Positions 17,836 to 26,559 of a DNA stretch of 64,000 nucleotides are shown one piece after another (the stretch's first letter is position 1; every line of letters begins with the position of its first letter). The stretch lies in NCBI GenBank assembly GCA_051278195.1, contig JBNMQM010000001.1, forward strand, positions 62,001 to 126,000. Direction: 5' to 3'. Origin of the DNA: JAHRVQ01 sp051278195. Lineage in GTDB: Bacteria; Pseudomonadota; Gammaproteobacteria; Pseudomonadales; Azotimanducaceae. The translations under genes were made by a program, and so were the position numbers. A model generated the notes under the pieces. That model saw only the letters and a program-made list of their open reading frames with translations. It made no database searches and was not told where the DNA came from.

Positions 17836-17887
17836 CTAGCAGCTCTCATTCGCAGGCCTGGCCGGCATCCCCAATGGTAACTTTTTT

Positions 17888-18145
17888 TCAGGGCGTTCGA
17901 TGTTGTGCCGAGCGAGGATTGCCGGCGGAGGAGGGCGGCAATGTATTGATGTTCGAAAGCCCTAGGTATTGGGAAAACGGAACAAACTCCGCCTCTGTTA
18001 TCACAACGACTCGCATGTCGTCATTAAATTGCTCGAGTCCGGGTTTGGTCTTGTCTGGTTGCACCGCATCGCGTCGCTGATCTGCTGTCTCGTCTGCCAG
18101 TGCCACCGTTGCAAATAGCGCAACTGAAAAAAGCCAAAGTTTCAT
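17888..18145 (-). CDS. small secreted protein of unknown function
   Basis: The 85-residue product begins with a convincing signal peptide (MKLWLFSVALFATVALAD) with an Ala-type cleavage site. The mature part is about 67 residues, charged, with no cysteine, and contains DDMRVVVITEAEFVPFSQYLG. No family is recognised. The opposite strand also has an open frame here, but only this strand encodes an export signal. It overlaps nothing and lies convergent to the small membrane protein. Confidence 0.6.
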   Translation of the reverse strand: MKLWLFSVALFATVALADETADQRRDAVQPDKTKPGLEQFNDDMRVVVITEAEFVPFSQYLGLSNINTLPPSSAGNPRSAQHRTP

Positions 18146-18273
18146 CGTCAGTCATCCCTGCACTTTCTATCTCTATTCCTAAGAGTAGTTGAGATTTTAT
18201 GATTTGCTGAAAATTACGCTCGTGTGTCAGGATGCTGGCGATGCTTTAAAAAGATAACCACAGGGAGAGATGG

Positions 18274-19086
18274 ATGGGACGCTTAGCTGGAAAGGTCGCC
18301 ATTGTAACGGGCGGTGCAAGTGGTATAGGTGAGGGTACGGTACGCCGTTTTATCGAAGAAGGCGCTCGAGTCGTGATTGCAGATGTGCAGGACGAGGCTG
18401 GAGAAGCATTAGCAAGCGAGCTCGGTAGTGATGCGATATTTTGCCATACGGATGTTTCCAATGAATCTGACGTCCAAGCCATGGTGCAGACTGCGGTTGA
18501 TGCATTTGGGGGTTTGCACGTCCTCTTCAACAACGCAGGGTTTGGTGGCGTGTCTGGTGATACAGACACGATCGAAATTGGCCCGGAATATGACGCGACT
18601 ATTGGCGTTATGTTTACAGGTGTTGTGCTGGGCGTTAAATACGCCGCGAAGGTCATGAAAGCCCAGAACTCTGGTTCTATCATTAGCACGGCTAGTGTTG
18701 CTGGGGTTCAAGGCGGTTTGGGGCCACATGTTTACTCAGGCATTAAGGCGGGCGTTATCGGCTACACCCGATCAATCGCTCTAGAGTTAGCCGCATTTAA
18801 TGTCAGAGCTAATGCCATTTGCCCTGGTGGTATTGCGACAAATATCTTTAAGCCAATGATTGACCCACAGAGCAAGCTGAATGAAGCAACCGCAGACGTG
18901 ATGCGGCCACTATTGGCAAACCTCCATCCCATAAAGCGTTCAGGTGAGCCGCTGGACATTGCCAATATGGCTTTGTTTCTGGGCAGTGATGAGTCTAGTT
19001 TCGTCACCGGTCAACATCTGGTGGTAGACGCAGGGCTTACTGCCATGCGTCAGGGGCCTGATACTATTCTACCGAACCCGTCTTAA
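18274..19086 (+). CDS. short-chain dehydrogenase/reductase
   Basis: A classical SDR of 270 residues. The cofactor motif TGGASGIG lies at residues 11-18, NNAG near 88-91, and the catalytic YSGIK tyrosine-lysine pair about residue 155 with the preceding STASVAG serine. The acidic residue after the second strand (IADVQ) points to NAD rather than NADP. GGGAG six bases upstream supports ATG 18274. A serine-hydrolase homologue follows at once. The substrate cannot be deduced. Confidence 0.93.
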   Translation: MGRLAGKVAIVTGGASGIGEGTVRRFIEEGARVVIADVQDEAGEALASELGSDAIFCHTDVSNESDVQAMVQTAVDAFGGLHVLFNNAGFGGVSGDTDTIEIGPEYDATIGVMFTGVVLGVKYAAKVMKAQNSGSIISTASVAGVQGGLGPHVYSGIKAGVIGYTRSIALELAAFNVRANAICPGGIATNIFKPMIDPQSKLNEATADVMRPLLANLHPIKRSGEPLDIANMALFLGSDESSFVTGQHLVVDAGLTAMRQGPDTILPNPS

Positions 19087-19127
19087 TAAAAGCGTTGGAT
19101 TCAACGTGGACTCAATGTGGACTACAA

Positions 19128-20054
19128 ATGAGCGAACAATTAGATCCTAAGGCCATTCTCGACCCGCAAGTCATTGAAGCTATCGCGACGCTGGCGGAGC
19201 AAACTGGGTCGGCTCAGTGCTGTATTGTGCAGGGCGGGCAAACGCTGCTCGATTTTAAGCCACTGCCTGAAGCGTTAGATGTGTTTGCTGTGCAGAAAGG
19301 TATTTTGACTTTGTTGCTTGGCATAGCTGAGGAGCAATATCTTTTAGAAACGATTGATAACACCAACCACCACTTAGCACCAGAATGGACCCAGCTGTCT
19401 CCCTGGGATGAAGCTAAGCTATCTATCGAGACCCTGCTTACGATGACAACGGGTATGGATGACGAACTTGCACCGCTCGGTGAGGTTAACAAGACGTGGC
19501 GGTACAACAATACTGCTTATCAATACCTCAAAGAAATTCTCACTCAGCAAAGCGATATGGCGCTGCAGGACTTAAGCCAGACCTGGTTGTTCGAGCGGCT
19601 CGGCATGCAAGAAACCCGTTGGGTAGAGCGGCCGCAGCTCTTGCCGAATGGTAAGGCTTTTACAGGCTTGCTATCCATATCGAGTGATTTAGTGAAGATT
19701 GGTGAGTTTATTCTGGCGGAAGGCAAGTGGGCGGGGCAGCAGGTTGTTCCCAGCTATTTCGTTCGAAAAATGTTTGAACCGGGTTCGGTAGAAAATCCCG
19801 CCTGGGGCTGGGGTTGGTGGAATAATTCGGCGACTCACTACGTGCAGCCAATGCGTGAAAAGAAGGTTGTGCAAGGCAAACTTATTCCAGATGCACCCGA
19901 TGATATGGTCGCGGCGCGAGGTGCCTATGGTAATTTCTTATACGTTATTCCGTCACAGGCACTGGTGATAGTGCGCACTTGTCACCCTCAAGCGGGAAAG
20001 CCTCGGCCGGAATTTGAAAGTCAACTTTGGACTTTGTTGGCGGCGCGTCTCTAA
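19128..20054 (+). CDS. beta-lactamase-fold serine-hydrolase homologue lacking the nucleophile
   Basis: The fold matches class-C-type serine hydrolases: the region FAVQKGILTLLLGIAEEQ aligns with the usual SxxK helix, RYNNTAYQYLKEIL supplies the YxN motif and WGWGWWNN is a late family landmark. The residue where the catalytic serine is expected is alanine (codon gct, 19287-19289), while the partner lysine at residue 57 stays. The enzyme is therefore either inactive, a binding protein, or changed by a single T-to-G difference from serine. No signal peptide is visible from ATG 19128, so it may be cytoplasmic. The SDR precedes it. Confidence 0.78.
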   Translation: MSEQLDPKAILDPQVIEAIATLAEQTGSAQCCIVQGGQTLLDFKPLPEALDVFAVQKGILTLLLGIAEEQYLLETIDNTNHHLAPEWTQLSPWDEAKLSIETLLTMTTGMDDELAPLGEVNKTWRYNNTAYQYLKEILTQQSDMALQDLSQTWLFERLGMQETRWVERPQLLPNGKAFTGLLSISSDLVKIGEFILAEGKWAGQQVVPSYFVRKMFEPGSVENPAWGWGWWNNSATHYVQPMREKKVVQGKLIPDAPDDMVAARGAYGNFLYVIPSQALVIVRTCHPQAGKPRPEFESQLWTLLAARL

Positions 20055-20064
20055 TTGGTGCTCG

Positions 20065-21360
20065 CTAGCGATCAGCCGCAAGCACCGTTTCAAGCTTAAG
20101 ATACGCCCGTTTTCTAGCGGTCTCTGGGAACTTGATTCGTATATGATTTAGAAGCTTTCGTGCGCCAATTAAATCGTTAGCATCAATGATCATGATCTCG
20201 ACCGCTTTTAGAAGCGCGTCACTGACCCTCGGGTGAGCAGGGAAGTCTTTGTCGAAAAATCTGAGCAGCTCTGCACAAATCCTTCGTTCCTGGCTGGTGC
20301 TTGTCGTATCCATCATAGTAAGGGTGACATCGCCATTCGAAAGCCGGTACTCATTTTGATTGTTTTCAAAGCAGTACCGAAGCACATCCCAGGCTTCGCG
20401 GCTTCTTTGTTGGTTAAGAAGTCGATCGATGTAACCTCGTCCAGCCAAGATAGCGAGTTTAGGACTTTGCCATTTGTGAATGATGTCCCATAGGGCGTCT
20501 TCGCTGGCAAACTTGTCCGCTGTTAACTGCATTCGATAGGTGTCCCATGCTTCTTCAATGCGGTTAACTTCGACCTGCTGAAATAGCGACAGACTGAATT
20601 CTGACAACGCGCGCCGTTCACTTTCTGCGACCTGGCGAGCTTCAACCTGCGGCCCGAATCTGACTGACAAGCCTAGGGTGGAAGCGTGCGTGTGAAGCAC
20701 TACCCCCAGGCTGCGAAACAGTAAGATCAATGAAAATACGACAGCGCTCACGGTGAGTAGATTAAACCAACTGAAATTTTTCGTTAGTAAGCTGCCAGCT
20801 GCAACTGTCATCCCTAGTATCAAAAAATACTGAGCAACACTTTTATCGAATTCAATGTCGCGAAAAAAGACCATCCAGTTCAGGGGGTTCAATGCACTCA
20901 GAAAAGCGTCCTGAATGGCAATGATGCAAAGACTTACGGGTAGAAATAGCAGCGTCAGCATAACCATCAAACCCAGCAGCACAGGAGAGCTCAAGTTCGC
21001 GTAGATAAGTGCAGCAAAGAAGCTCGCTATAGCAAGGCTTTTGATGAATCGCCCTTTGTTTGTAGTCAATAGGTCGCCGCTGAGTTTGGGTGGCGTCTGA
21101 TATCCCCTTGCGGTGTAATCGAGAATGATGAACAGGTAACAAAATAAAAAGGCCACAGTCAGATAGATTGCACCAACGCTCCTGACGACCATGATGGGGC
21201 CGGTAGCAGGGCCCCCGATGTAGTAGCTGCCGAGTAAAAATGACCAGATCAGGATCAGCGGTGCGGCGAGTAAGACATTTTCGGCGCGAAAGACAAATCG
21301 CCAGACTTCCAGGGGTTCAAATCGATCAATCCACACCGGTTTTGTAGGCCTAGTTGTCAT
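20065..21360 (-). CDS. polytopic membrane protein with helical C-terminal domain
   Basis: No family is recognised. From ATG 21360 the 431-residue product has about six or seven hydrophobic helices in its first 220 residues (for example VLLAAPLILIWSFLLGSYYI and FLFCYLFIILDY). A soluble, helix-rich C-terminus follows, with paired helices that look TPR-like (EEAWDTYRMQL, SREAWDVLRYCF, GARKLLNHIRIKF). The start overlaps the stop of the upstream thioesterase by four bases (ATGA), so the two are translated together. A scaffold or stress-related role is possible but unsupported. Confidence 0.65.
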   Translation of the reverse strand: MTTRPTKPVWIDRFEPLEVWRFVFRAENVLLAAPLILIWSFLLGSYYIGGPATGPIMVVRSVGAIYLTVAFLFCYLFIILDYTARGYQTPPKLSGDLLTTNKGRFIKSLAIASFFAALIYANLSSPVLLGLMVMLTLLFLPVSLCIIAIQDAFLSALNPLNWMVFFRDIEFDKSVAQYFLILGMTVAAGSLLTKNFSWFNLLTVSAVVFSLILLFRSLGVVLHTHASTLGLSVRFGPQVEARQVAESERRALSEFSLSLFQQVEVNRIEEAWDTYRMQLTADKFASEDALWDIIHKWQSPKLAILAGRGYIDRLLNQQRSREAWDVLRYCFENNQNEYRLSNGDVTLTMMDTTSTSQERRICAELLRFFDKDFPAHPRVSDALLKAVEIMIIDANDLIGARKLLNHIRIKFPETARKRAYLKLETVLAADR

Positions 21361-22157
21361 CAGCTTGCTTGCATGACGAGTCCAATCTGGCGGCTTTGCG
21401 CGACCAGAGCTCCGCTGCTGTCCCACAGATAGCCGTTTTCGATCAAGCGGCCATTCTGTAAGTCGTTTGATTCAAACTTTGCCTGAAGCCAGCCGGGCGC
21501 GGGTCGACGTCTTACATGAACCGTGAGTTCAATGGTCGGCACCCAACCCACGACACCTAAAAGGGCGAACGGTGAGGGTGGAAAAGTGTCACAAAACAAC
21601 GGCAAACTGCAGCTATCCGGTTCTCGGCCATCTCTAAATCTATTCCAGCCGTTGAGTTCTGCTGTAGAGGATTCGCCAGGCGAGGCGCAGGCTGGATCGA
21701 GTCGCGTGTCCAAACGTTGCCCAATAGGTAACCCAACACCCTGGGATTGGCCATCGCGAGCAACACATTTTTCTGGCAGCTCAATTTTCGGTGCCACTAT
21801 TCCAAGCGAGTGGTCGACCCCAACAGATTCATCGAGGTTGCCAAAGACAGCGAGGATCTCGAGCCTGGCTTTGTTTTCCTGAGACAGGGTTGCCCTTGCC
21901 GTACTGAGTGTCTTGCCGATGCGAATCACGTCAACTTGGATCTGACAATCCAAGTTCGAGGTTCCAGGTCTTAGGTAGTGCGTTGTGATTGAAACAGGAT
22001 CCGGGTGTGGTAAGGACTGTCGCAATGCATTGATGGCAAGTGACACGAGATAGCCGCCGTTGGGATTTTCACCAATGTTCCAGGCAGCGCTAATGTGACC
22101 CTGCCAGCTTCCGGGGGTGACTTCTGTTACTGCGGTATCCTGATCAAACTGAAACAC
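21360..22157 (-). CDS. acyl-CoA thioesterase-like protein (double hotdog)
   Basis: A 265-residue protein whose N-terminal half shows the TesB/thioesterase-family hotdog: AAWNIGENPNGGYLVSLAINAL, then VSITTHYLRPG and IGKTLSTARATLSQ. The C-terminal half repeats the fold with VPTIELTVHVRRRP. Such enzymes hydrolyse acyl-CoA in the cytoplasm. It lies between a second thioesterase upstream and the coupled membrane-protein gene downstream, suggesting a lipid-linked operon. Substrate length is unknown. Confidence 0.82.
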   Translation of the reverse strand: MFQFDQDTAVTEVTPGSWQGHISAAWNIGENPNGGYLVSLAINALRQSLPHPDPVSITTHYLRPGTSNLDCQIQVDVIRIGKTLSTARATLSQENKARLEILAVFGNLDESVGVDHSLGIVAPKIELPEKCVARDGQSQGVGLPIGQRLDTRLDPACASPGESSTAELNGWNRFRDGREPDSCSLPLFCDTFPPSPFALLGVVGWVPTIELTVHVRRRPAPGWLQAKFESNDLQNGRLIENGYLWDSSGALVAQSRQIGLVMQAS

Positions 22158-22263
22158 ATTTAGGCTCCTTTAGAATTCGAGTTTATGGGTCTCTGCAGCA
22201 AATTCCCAGAGTCTTCGAGAATCTTTAGTCTTGCAAAAGAACGTCCGTTTTGGGCAATAAAAC

Positions 22264-23076
22264 CTAAGCTGGATCGGCTCGAACGATGACGGTTTGACTC
22301 GCAGTGGCCAGTAGCTCGCCTTGCTCGTTCCACATGTTAACCGAACCATAGCCAAAGCCTTCGCCGACGTAATCCATATGATTTTCGCAAAGCACCCAGC
22401 TGGAATCTTTTGCGCTGGCGTAACGGATTGTGTTGTCGATACTTGTGCAGTGTGCCATCCGTCCCAGGGCATTTCCTAGAGCGGAAGGCATGTAGTCAGC
22501 GATTATGGCCAGTGCACCCCGATCATGATGGACGTTTGGCATTCGAATCCACAGCACATTGCCGCCATTGCCGGAAGGTTCGCCCGCGCCGGAGAAGCCG
22601 AACATACCGTGGGCAATTCTGACGTCAACATGATCGTGTATTGATGCGCCTTCGTGGTGTCGTTCGAGTAATGGGCAGTCCTCCGGCGCTTTCGCCTCAG
22701 GGCGATTAAGCCACAAGCCACTGGCTATAGAAGTGCGCTGCCCGCAAGCGCCCAATACGGTAATGATTTCTTGTTCTGGTGTGGTGTCGGATAGATGGCC
22801 GACAACTCTGCCTTGAGTCACATTGCGGCCGACAGCCGGTAGAGTAACTTCTAGATCTAATGCCGCAGGCTGTTGGGTAATACCTAGATACTGGCCCGTC
22901 GCCCAGACAATGGGCTTTTGTGTTGCCTGCTCTAATGCGACGACGCCTGCCGCGAGGCCGACACCACCGAACAGAGACCCGCCGCCGCCAGTTGTACGTT
23001 CGATAATCGGTAGTCGCCATCTGTTCGTATCTATAGGGTGATGTAAATCAAGAAATTCAGCGGAGGAAATTTTCAT
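22264..23076 (-). CDS. acyl-CoA thioesterase-like protein (second copy)
   Basis: A second double-hotdog thioesterase, 270 residues, with RTTGGGGSLFGGVGLAAGVV near the N-terminus where the active-site helix of TesB-type proteins lies, and GFGYGSVNMWNEQGELLATA at the end, the family's standard final strands. It is only distantly similar to its downstream neighbour, so this is not a recent duplication. Hydrolysis of acyl-CoA is family inference. The upstream 150 bases hold no gene. Confidence 0.8.
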   Translation of the reverse strand: MKISSAEFLDLHHPIDTNRWRLPIIERTTGGGGSLFGGVGLAAGVVALEQATQKPIVWATGQYLGITQQPAALDLEVTLPAVGRNVTQGRVVGHLSDTTPEQEIITVLGACGQRTSIASGLWLNRPEAKAPEDCPLLERHHEGASIHDHVDVRIAHGMFGFSGAGEPSGNGGNVLWIRMPNVHHDRGALAIIADYMPSALGNALGRMAHCTSIDNTIRYASAKDSSWVLCENHMDYVGEGFGYGSVNMWNEQGELLATASQTVIVRADPA

Positions 23077-23227
23077 ATGGGTAGCACAATGATTCGTCAG
23101 TATGCAGTATAAATCATTATCATGGCGTCAATGCCATCAGTACTGTTTGCCTGGTACTTTGCCATCAGGATGTCATGGCAATGTCACCGGAATGTCATCA
23201 GAACTATTTCGTGAGTAACAAGTCGCT

Positions 23228-23515
23228 GTGATCGATCAATGTCCTTGCTGTAAACGTGGGTTGGCGCTGACGTTCCATCACCTGATACCCAAAAAAATGC
23301 ATCGTAGGGACAGATTCAAGAAACATTTTTCTAAGCAGGAATTGAACCGGGGTGTGTATATTTGTCGTCAGTGTCATGTCGGTATACACAAAGCCTATGA
23401 TCAAATGACACTGGCAAAATATTTCGCGGAGTTTTCTTTTATCCTCGAAGATGAAGATCTGCAACGGCACTTTCACTGGGTCGGCAAACAAAAGGTTACT
23501 TCAATTGGCATCTGA
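23228..23515 (+). CDS. HNH-type nuclease-like protein
   Basis: A small (95-residue) protein with paired cysteines and an HNH-like core: CPCC at residues 5-8, FHHLIPKKMH (first histidines) and GVYICRQCHVGIH (second zinc pair and last histidine). This arrangement binds zinc and a catalytic metal in HNH endonucleases. It stands alone, with no phage or restriction genes nearby, so it is likely a housekeeping HNH family member rather than a homing enzyme. Start GTG 23228. Its last codons overlap the start of the decayed deaminase. Confidence 0.78.
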   Translation: MIDQCPCCKRGLALTFHHLIPKKMHRRDRFKKHFSKQELNRGVYICRQCHVGIHKAYDQMTLAKYFAEFSFILEDEDLQRHFHWVGKQKVTSIGI

Positions 23516-23950
23516 CAAAGACTATATCAATCGCTGTTATGTGCTCGCTGAGCAAGCAGTCGATCACGGTGACCACCCATTCGGTGCTCTATTGGTAATC
23601 GATGGGGAAATCGTGATTGAAACTCAAAATAGCGTTTTAATTGATCAAGATATCACCTGCCATGCAGAGCTGAATTTGATTCGTGCTGCGGTTTATAAGT
23701 TTGATCGGCAGACTATTAACCGGGCGACTCTCTATACCAGTACGAAGCCTTGTGCGATGTGCGCTGGCGCGATCTACTGAGCTGGTCTCGCACATCTGGT
23801 GTGAGTGGTGCGGATCTAGGGTAAATCGCAGGCGAATCTTTTGTCTGGTCTAGTGCTGAATTATTTGATCTGGGTAATCAAAGCATTCAGGTGATCGGTC
23901 TAATCAACGCCACCACTGGCCGAAAGTCATATCAAGCATTCTGGCGTTAA
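23505..23950 (+). pseudogene. nucleoside deaminase, truncated by a stop and a frameshift
   Basis: The first half is a normal CMP/dCMP-deaminase fold: HPFGALLV, the zinc and proton-shuttle motif CHAELNLIRA, and PCAMCAGAIY. Right after GAIY, where relatives have tryptophan-alanine-glycine, the codon is TGA (23778-23780; TGG to TGA). A later frame (about 23828 to TAA 23948-23950) still encodes a family-like tail, SSAELFDLGNQSIQVIG, ending in QAFWR. Both a nonsense change and a frameshift are needed to restore it. Catalytic residues remain, but the last helices are lost. A likely start is TTG 23505. Confidence 0.75.
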
Positions 23951-24207
23951 GGATCGCCTCCCAATAGTACCTTTGCCTGTTCAACGCTGATTAGAATCAC
24001 GTCGCTTTTACCCGCCGCTGTAGCGGGCATCTGATTTAGACTGTCGATGCTTGTTGCGGTTGAATCAGGCTCTCCCAGCAATGCATCTGCTGCTTGATAA
24101 GAAATCAGCACAACCTTTTCCTCATCAAACGCATTTGGCTCCATGGCTCGATCGCCAAGTGCTGGCTGAAGCGCTGCAAGTGCTGCCAAGGCAAGTAGAT
24201 ACTTCAT
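23947..24207 (-). CDS. small secreted protein with a duplicated motif
   Basis: Signal peptide MKYLLALAALAALQPALGD, then about 67 mature residues. Two related segments, VVLISYQAADALLGE and VILISVEQAKVLLGG, stand about 30 residues apart and look like an internal duplication. No family is recognised. It begins 30 bases after the chemoreceptor stop on the same strand and so probably belongs to the YfiR-receptor transcript. A periplasmic accessory of that receptor is a reasonable guess. An ATG four codons upstream is also possible. Confidence 0.62.
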   Translation of the reverse strand: MKYLLALAALAALQPALGDRAMEPNAFDEEKVVLISYQAADALLGEPDSTATSIDSLNQMPATAAGKSDVILISVEQAKVLLGGDP

Positions 24208-24237
24208 GTGATTTCCCATCCTATTAACGGTTGATAG

Positions 24238-25815
24238 CTAAAGCTTGAACTGGCCGACGAGACTCAGCATATCTTTTGAAAGTTGGTCCAGAGTTGCCGC
24301 GCGCTTGGCCATTTCTTTTGCGCCTTCAGAGGTTTTCCGCACGGCCGTCGAGATGTTAACGATGTTGCCGTTGATATCTCCGGTCATGCTCCCTTGCTCG
24401 CCCGATGCCTGTGCAATTTGTTTGGAAACATCCTTGATTGTGCCAACAGCACTAGTGATGGCTGTCAGACTTGACCGGGCTTTGTCGGCGGTTTCGACGC
24501 TGGCGTGTGCCTGAGCGCGACCCTTGTCCATAACCTGTACAGCTTCCCTTGAGCCCGATTGTAGCCGTTCAATCATGTCGTGAATTTCTTCGGTGGATTC
24601 TTGAGTTCGACTGGCAAGTGTTCTGACTTCATCCGCCACCACGGCGAAACCGCGGCCCTGTTCTCCTGCGCGAGCAGCTTCAATGGCAGCATTGAGTGCG
24701 AGTAGATTAGTTTGGTCTGCGATACCGCGGATTACATCCAGAACGGAACCTATGGATTGGCTATCTTGCTGCAGTTGGGTGATGACTTGAGAAGCAGCTT
24801 CGATGTCGGAAGCTAAAGCCTCAATCGCGGACATAGTCTCTCCCACGATTTCTCGCCCTGTTTTCGACTCTTTGTCAGCTTGTTCGGCGTCATTCGCTGA
24901 ACTTGCAACACTATCAGCGACTTCTTGAACGGTGTGTGACATTTCTTTCATCGCCCTTTCAACCTGTTCAAGTTCTTTCTGCTGGCCAGTAATTGAGGTG
25001 CTGGTGTTATCTGATTGAGAGCTGAGTTCTGTTGCAGAGCTAGACAAGTCGTTGGCGGTATCGCGGAATTGTAGCACCACATCATGAATTTTTTCGACGA
25101 ACGTGTTGAACCAAGAAACTAGCTGGCCGATCTCGTCATTGGTGCTTACATTGAGTCTCCTTGTCAGGTCTCCCTCACCCTCCGCCATGTCTCTTAAAGC
25201 AGACACAACCTGGTTAATGGGCGATACGATATTGCGTTGGATAAGCATCGATAGCCCAAAAGACAGCAATGCAACTCCAAGGCTGATAATGAGCGTGATG
25301 GTGACGTAATTGGTGATGGTATCTTCGACCAGCTTGAAGTCGGTGAGCACGTAAATCGTACCCAGTCGCTGGTTTTCTTCATCGATGATGGCCTGTGTGA
25401 CGGAGAAGTCTTTCTCCTTGATGTTGATTGCGATTGGCGGCGCCCTTACTGGCATGCCACTGGGCATATTGTCAGAGGTACCCGATTTGTGTTTTGTATT
25501 CTTAGCTCCTGACCAACTGTACCAGACGAAAGGTGATTCAGCGTCGTCATAGATCACAACTTCATGTATGTGCGAATTAGCTCTGAGAGATGCCAGGGTG
25601 TCTAGCCCAGATTCGGGATCTGAGAAAGCCAGCGAACCGATCGAGTTGCCACCGATGATCTTCGCGATGGTCTCTGACTCTGAGATCACTGCCTGTTCGA
25701 GTCTTTTGGTTTCGATGCTGGCGAATAAAGCAATCGCCAGGATCACCGAAATAGTACTTGTCGTGGTGACGCCTAGGACGACCTTCCACTTTAGAGGTAT
25801 ATTCGTTGTTAGCAT
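24238..25815 (-). CDS. methyl-accepting chemotaxis protein with CHASE8-like sensor
   Basis: A 525-residue receptor. It has an N-terminal helix (VLGVTTTSTISVILAIALF) and a short periplasmic domain that reads like CHASE8 (IAKIIGGNSIGSLAFSD, LASLRANSHIHEVVIYDD). A second helix near 170-190, a HAMP domain (NIVSPINQVVSALRDMAEGE) and a full MCP signalling domain with the hairpin tip DQTNLLALNAAIEAARAGEQ follow. No CheR/CheB pentapeptide tether is seen at the end. CHASE8 domains are the known target of YfiR in the YfiBNR system, and a YfiR gene lies 22 bases upstream, so the receptor is probably controlled by it. Confidence 0.9.
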   Translation of the reverse strand: MLTTNIPLKWKVVLGVTTTSTISVILAIALFASIETKRLEQAVISESETIAKIIGGNSIGSLAFSDPESGLDTLASLRANSHIHEVVIYDDAESPFVWYSWSGAKNTKHKSGTSDNMPSGMPVRAPPIAINIKEKDFSVTQAIIDEENQRLGTIYVLTDFKLVEDTITNYVTITLIISLGVALLSFGLSMLIQRNIVSPINQVVSALRDMAEGEGDLTRRLNVSTNDEIGQLVSWFNTFVEKIHDVVLQFRDTANDLSSSATELSSQSDNTSTSITGQQKELEQVERAMKEMSHTVQEVADSVASSANDAEQADKESKTGREIVGETMSAIEALASDIEAASQVITQLQQDSQSIGSVLDVIRGIADQTNLLALNAAIEAARAGEQGRGFAVVADEVRTLASRTQESTEEIHDMIERLQSGSREAVQVMDKGRAQAHASVETADKARSSLTAITSAVGTIKDVSKQIAQASGEQGSMTGDINGNIVNISTAVRKTSEGAKEMAKRAATLDQLSKDMLSLVGQFKL

Positions 25816-25837
25816 GGGTTTGTCTTCCTGTTTGGGT

Positions 25838-26395
25838 TTACATATTGCTTGCACGGTACAGCCGTGAGGAGGCCTTCAAGCCGGCCCCCTCAAGGCGTTT
25901 CTGATTGATGGCCAAAGCAACCTTTCTACCTTCGCCTAAAAAACCGACCATGCCACCGTACTGGGCAAACTTCTCGACCTCACCGACGGTCAGGATCGGC
26001 AACCCTGAAAGGCTATCAATGACATCCGTTGCCTGGTCCGCAGTCTGAACATTCACAAAGACAACATGACAACTTTTTGCAGATTCCACATCACTTAGCC
26101 CCAGTCGTTCAATTGTAAAGCCTCGGCTCTTCGCCTGTTTGTCGGAGACGGCGCTATCGAGCGTTCCAGCGAACGGATCATCGCCCATCAGGCAGTATTT
26201 GTAGGGAGCAGATGCACCATCAAATCTCTCCTCAGGCCACGTCACAAATTTAGCGAGATTGATCATGAACTTAGACATGGTCTGTTGGCCTGCATCGGTT
26301 GCTGAAATCGCGTCAGCCCGAACTGAAGTCGTTAGCACTAAGAACCCGAGAGCGATGAGAAAGGTAGGCAATAGTCGGCCAGTTTTTTTGCGCAT
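25838..26395 (-). CDS. YfiR-family periplasmic regulator
   Basis: A 185-residue protein with signal peptide (FLIALGFLVLTTSVRADA) and the YfiR/DUF4154 core: SKFMINLAKFVTWPEERF, KYCLMGDDPFAG and CHVVFVN, with the cysteines that in family members form disulfides. YfiR in Pseudomonas holds the diguanylate cyclase YfiN inactive through its CHASE8 domain. Here the next gene is a chemoreceptor rather than a cyclase, which changes the likely output to chemotaxis or a chemosensory kinase. First gene of a three-gene minus-strand unit. Confidence 0.88.
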   Translation of the reverse strand: MRKKTGRLLPTFLIALGFLVLTTSVRADAISATDAGQQTMSKFMINLAKFVTWPEERFDGASAPYKYCLMGDDPFAGTLDSAVSDKQAKSRGFTIERLGLSDVESAKSCHVVFVNVQTADQATDVIDSLSGLPILTVGEVEKFAQYGGMVGFLGEGRKVALAINQKRLEGAGLKASSRLYRASNM

Positions 26396-26559
26396 GATAG
26401 GTCTCTTATGAAATTGATATTTGGCTTTAGGTCACTAAAGAGTAGACGCTTTTTTCCAGATCGCGACCCTGTTTTGATCACTAAGCTGCGCTCACCTAAT
26501 TGCCTCGAATCAGTGGGCTAATTGATATACGGTGGAGGGAGCATGATAAGGACCGTTGG

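Noticed and set aside
17832..18080. Plus-strand frame opposite the small secreted protein
   Set aside because: No start context or domain; the minus strand carries a clear signal peptide.
23778..23780. TGA as selenocysteine codon in the deaminase
   Set aside because: The position corresponds to tryptophan in relatives, and a frameshift follows; simple nonsense is the better reading.
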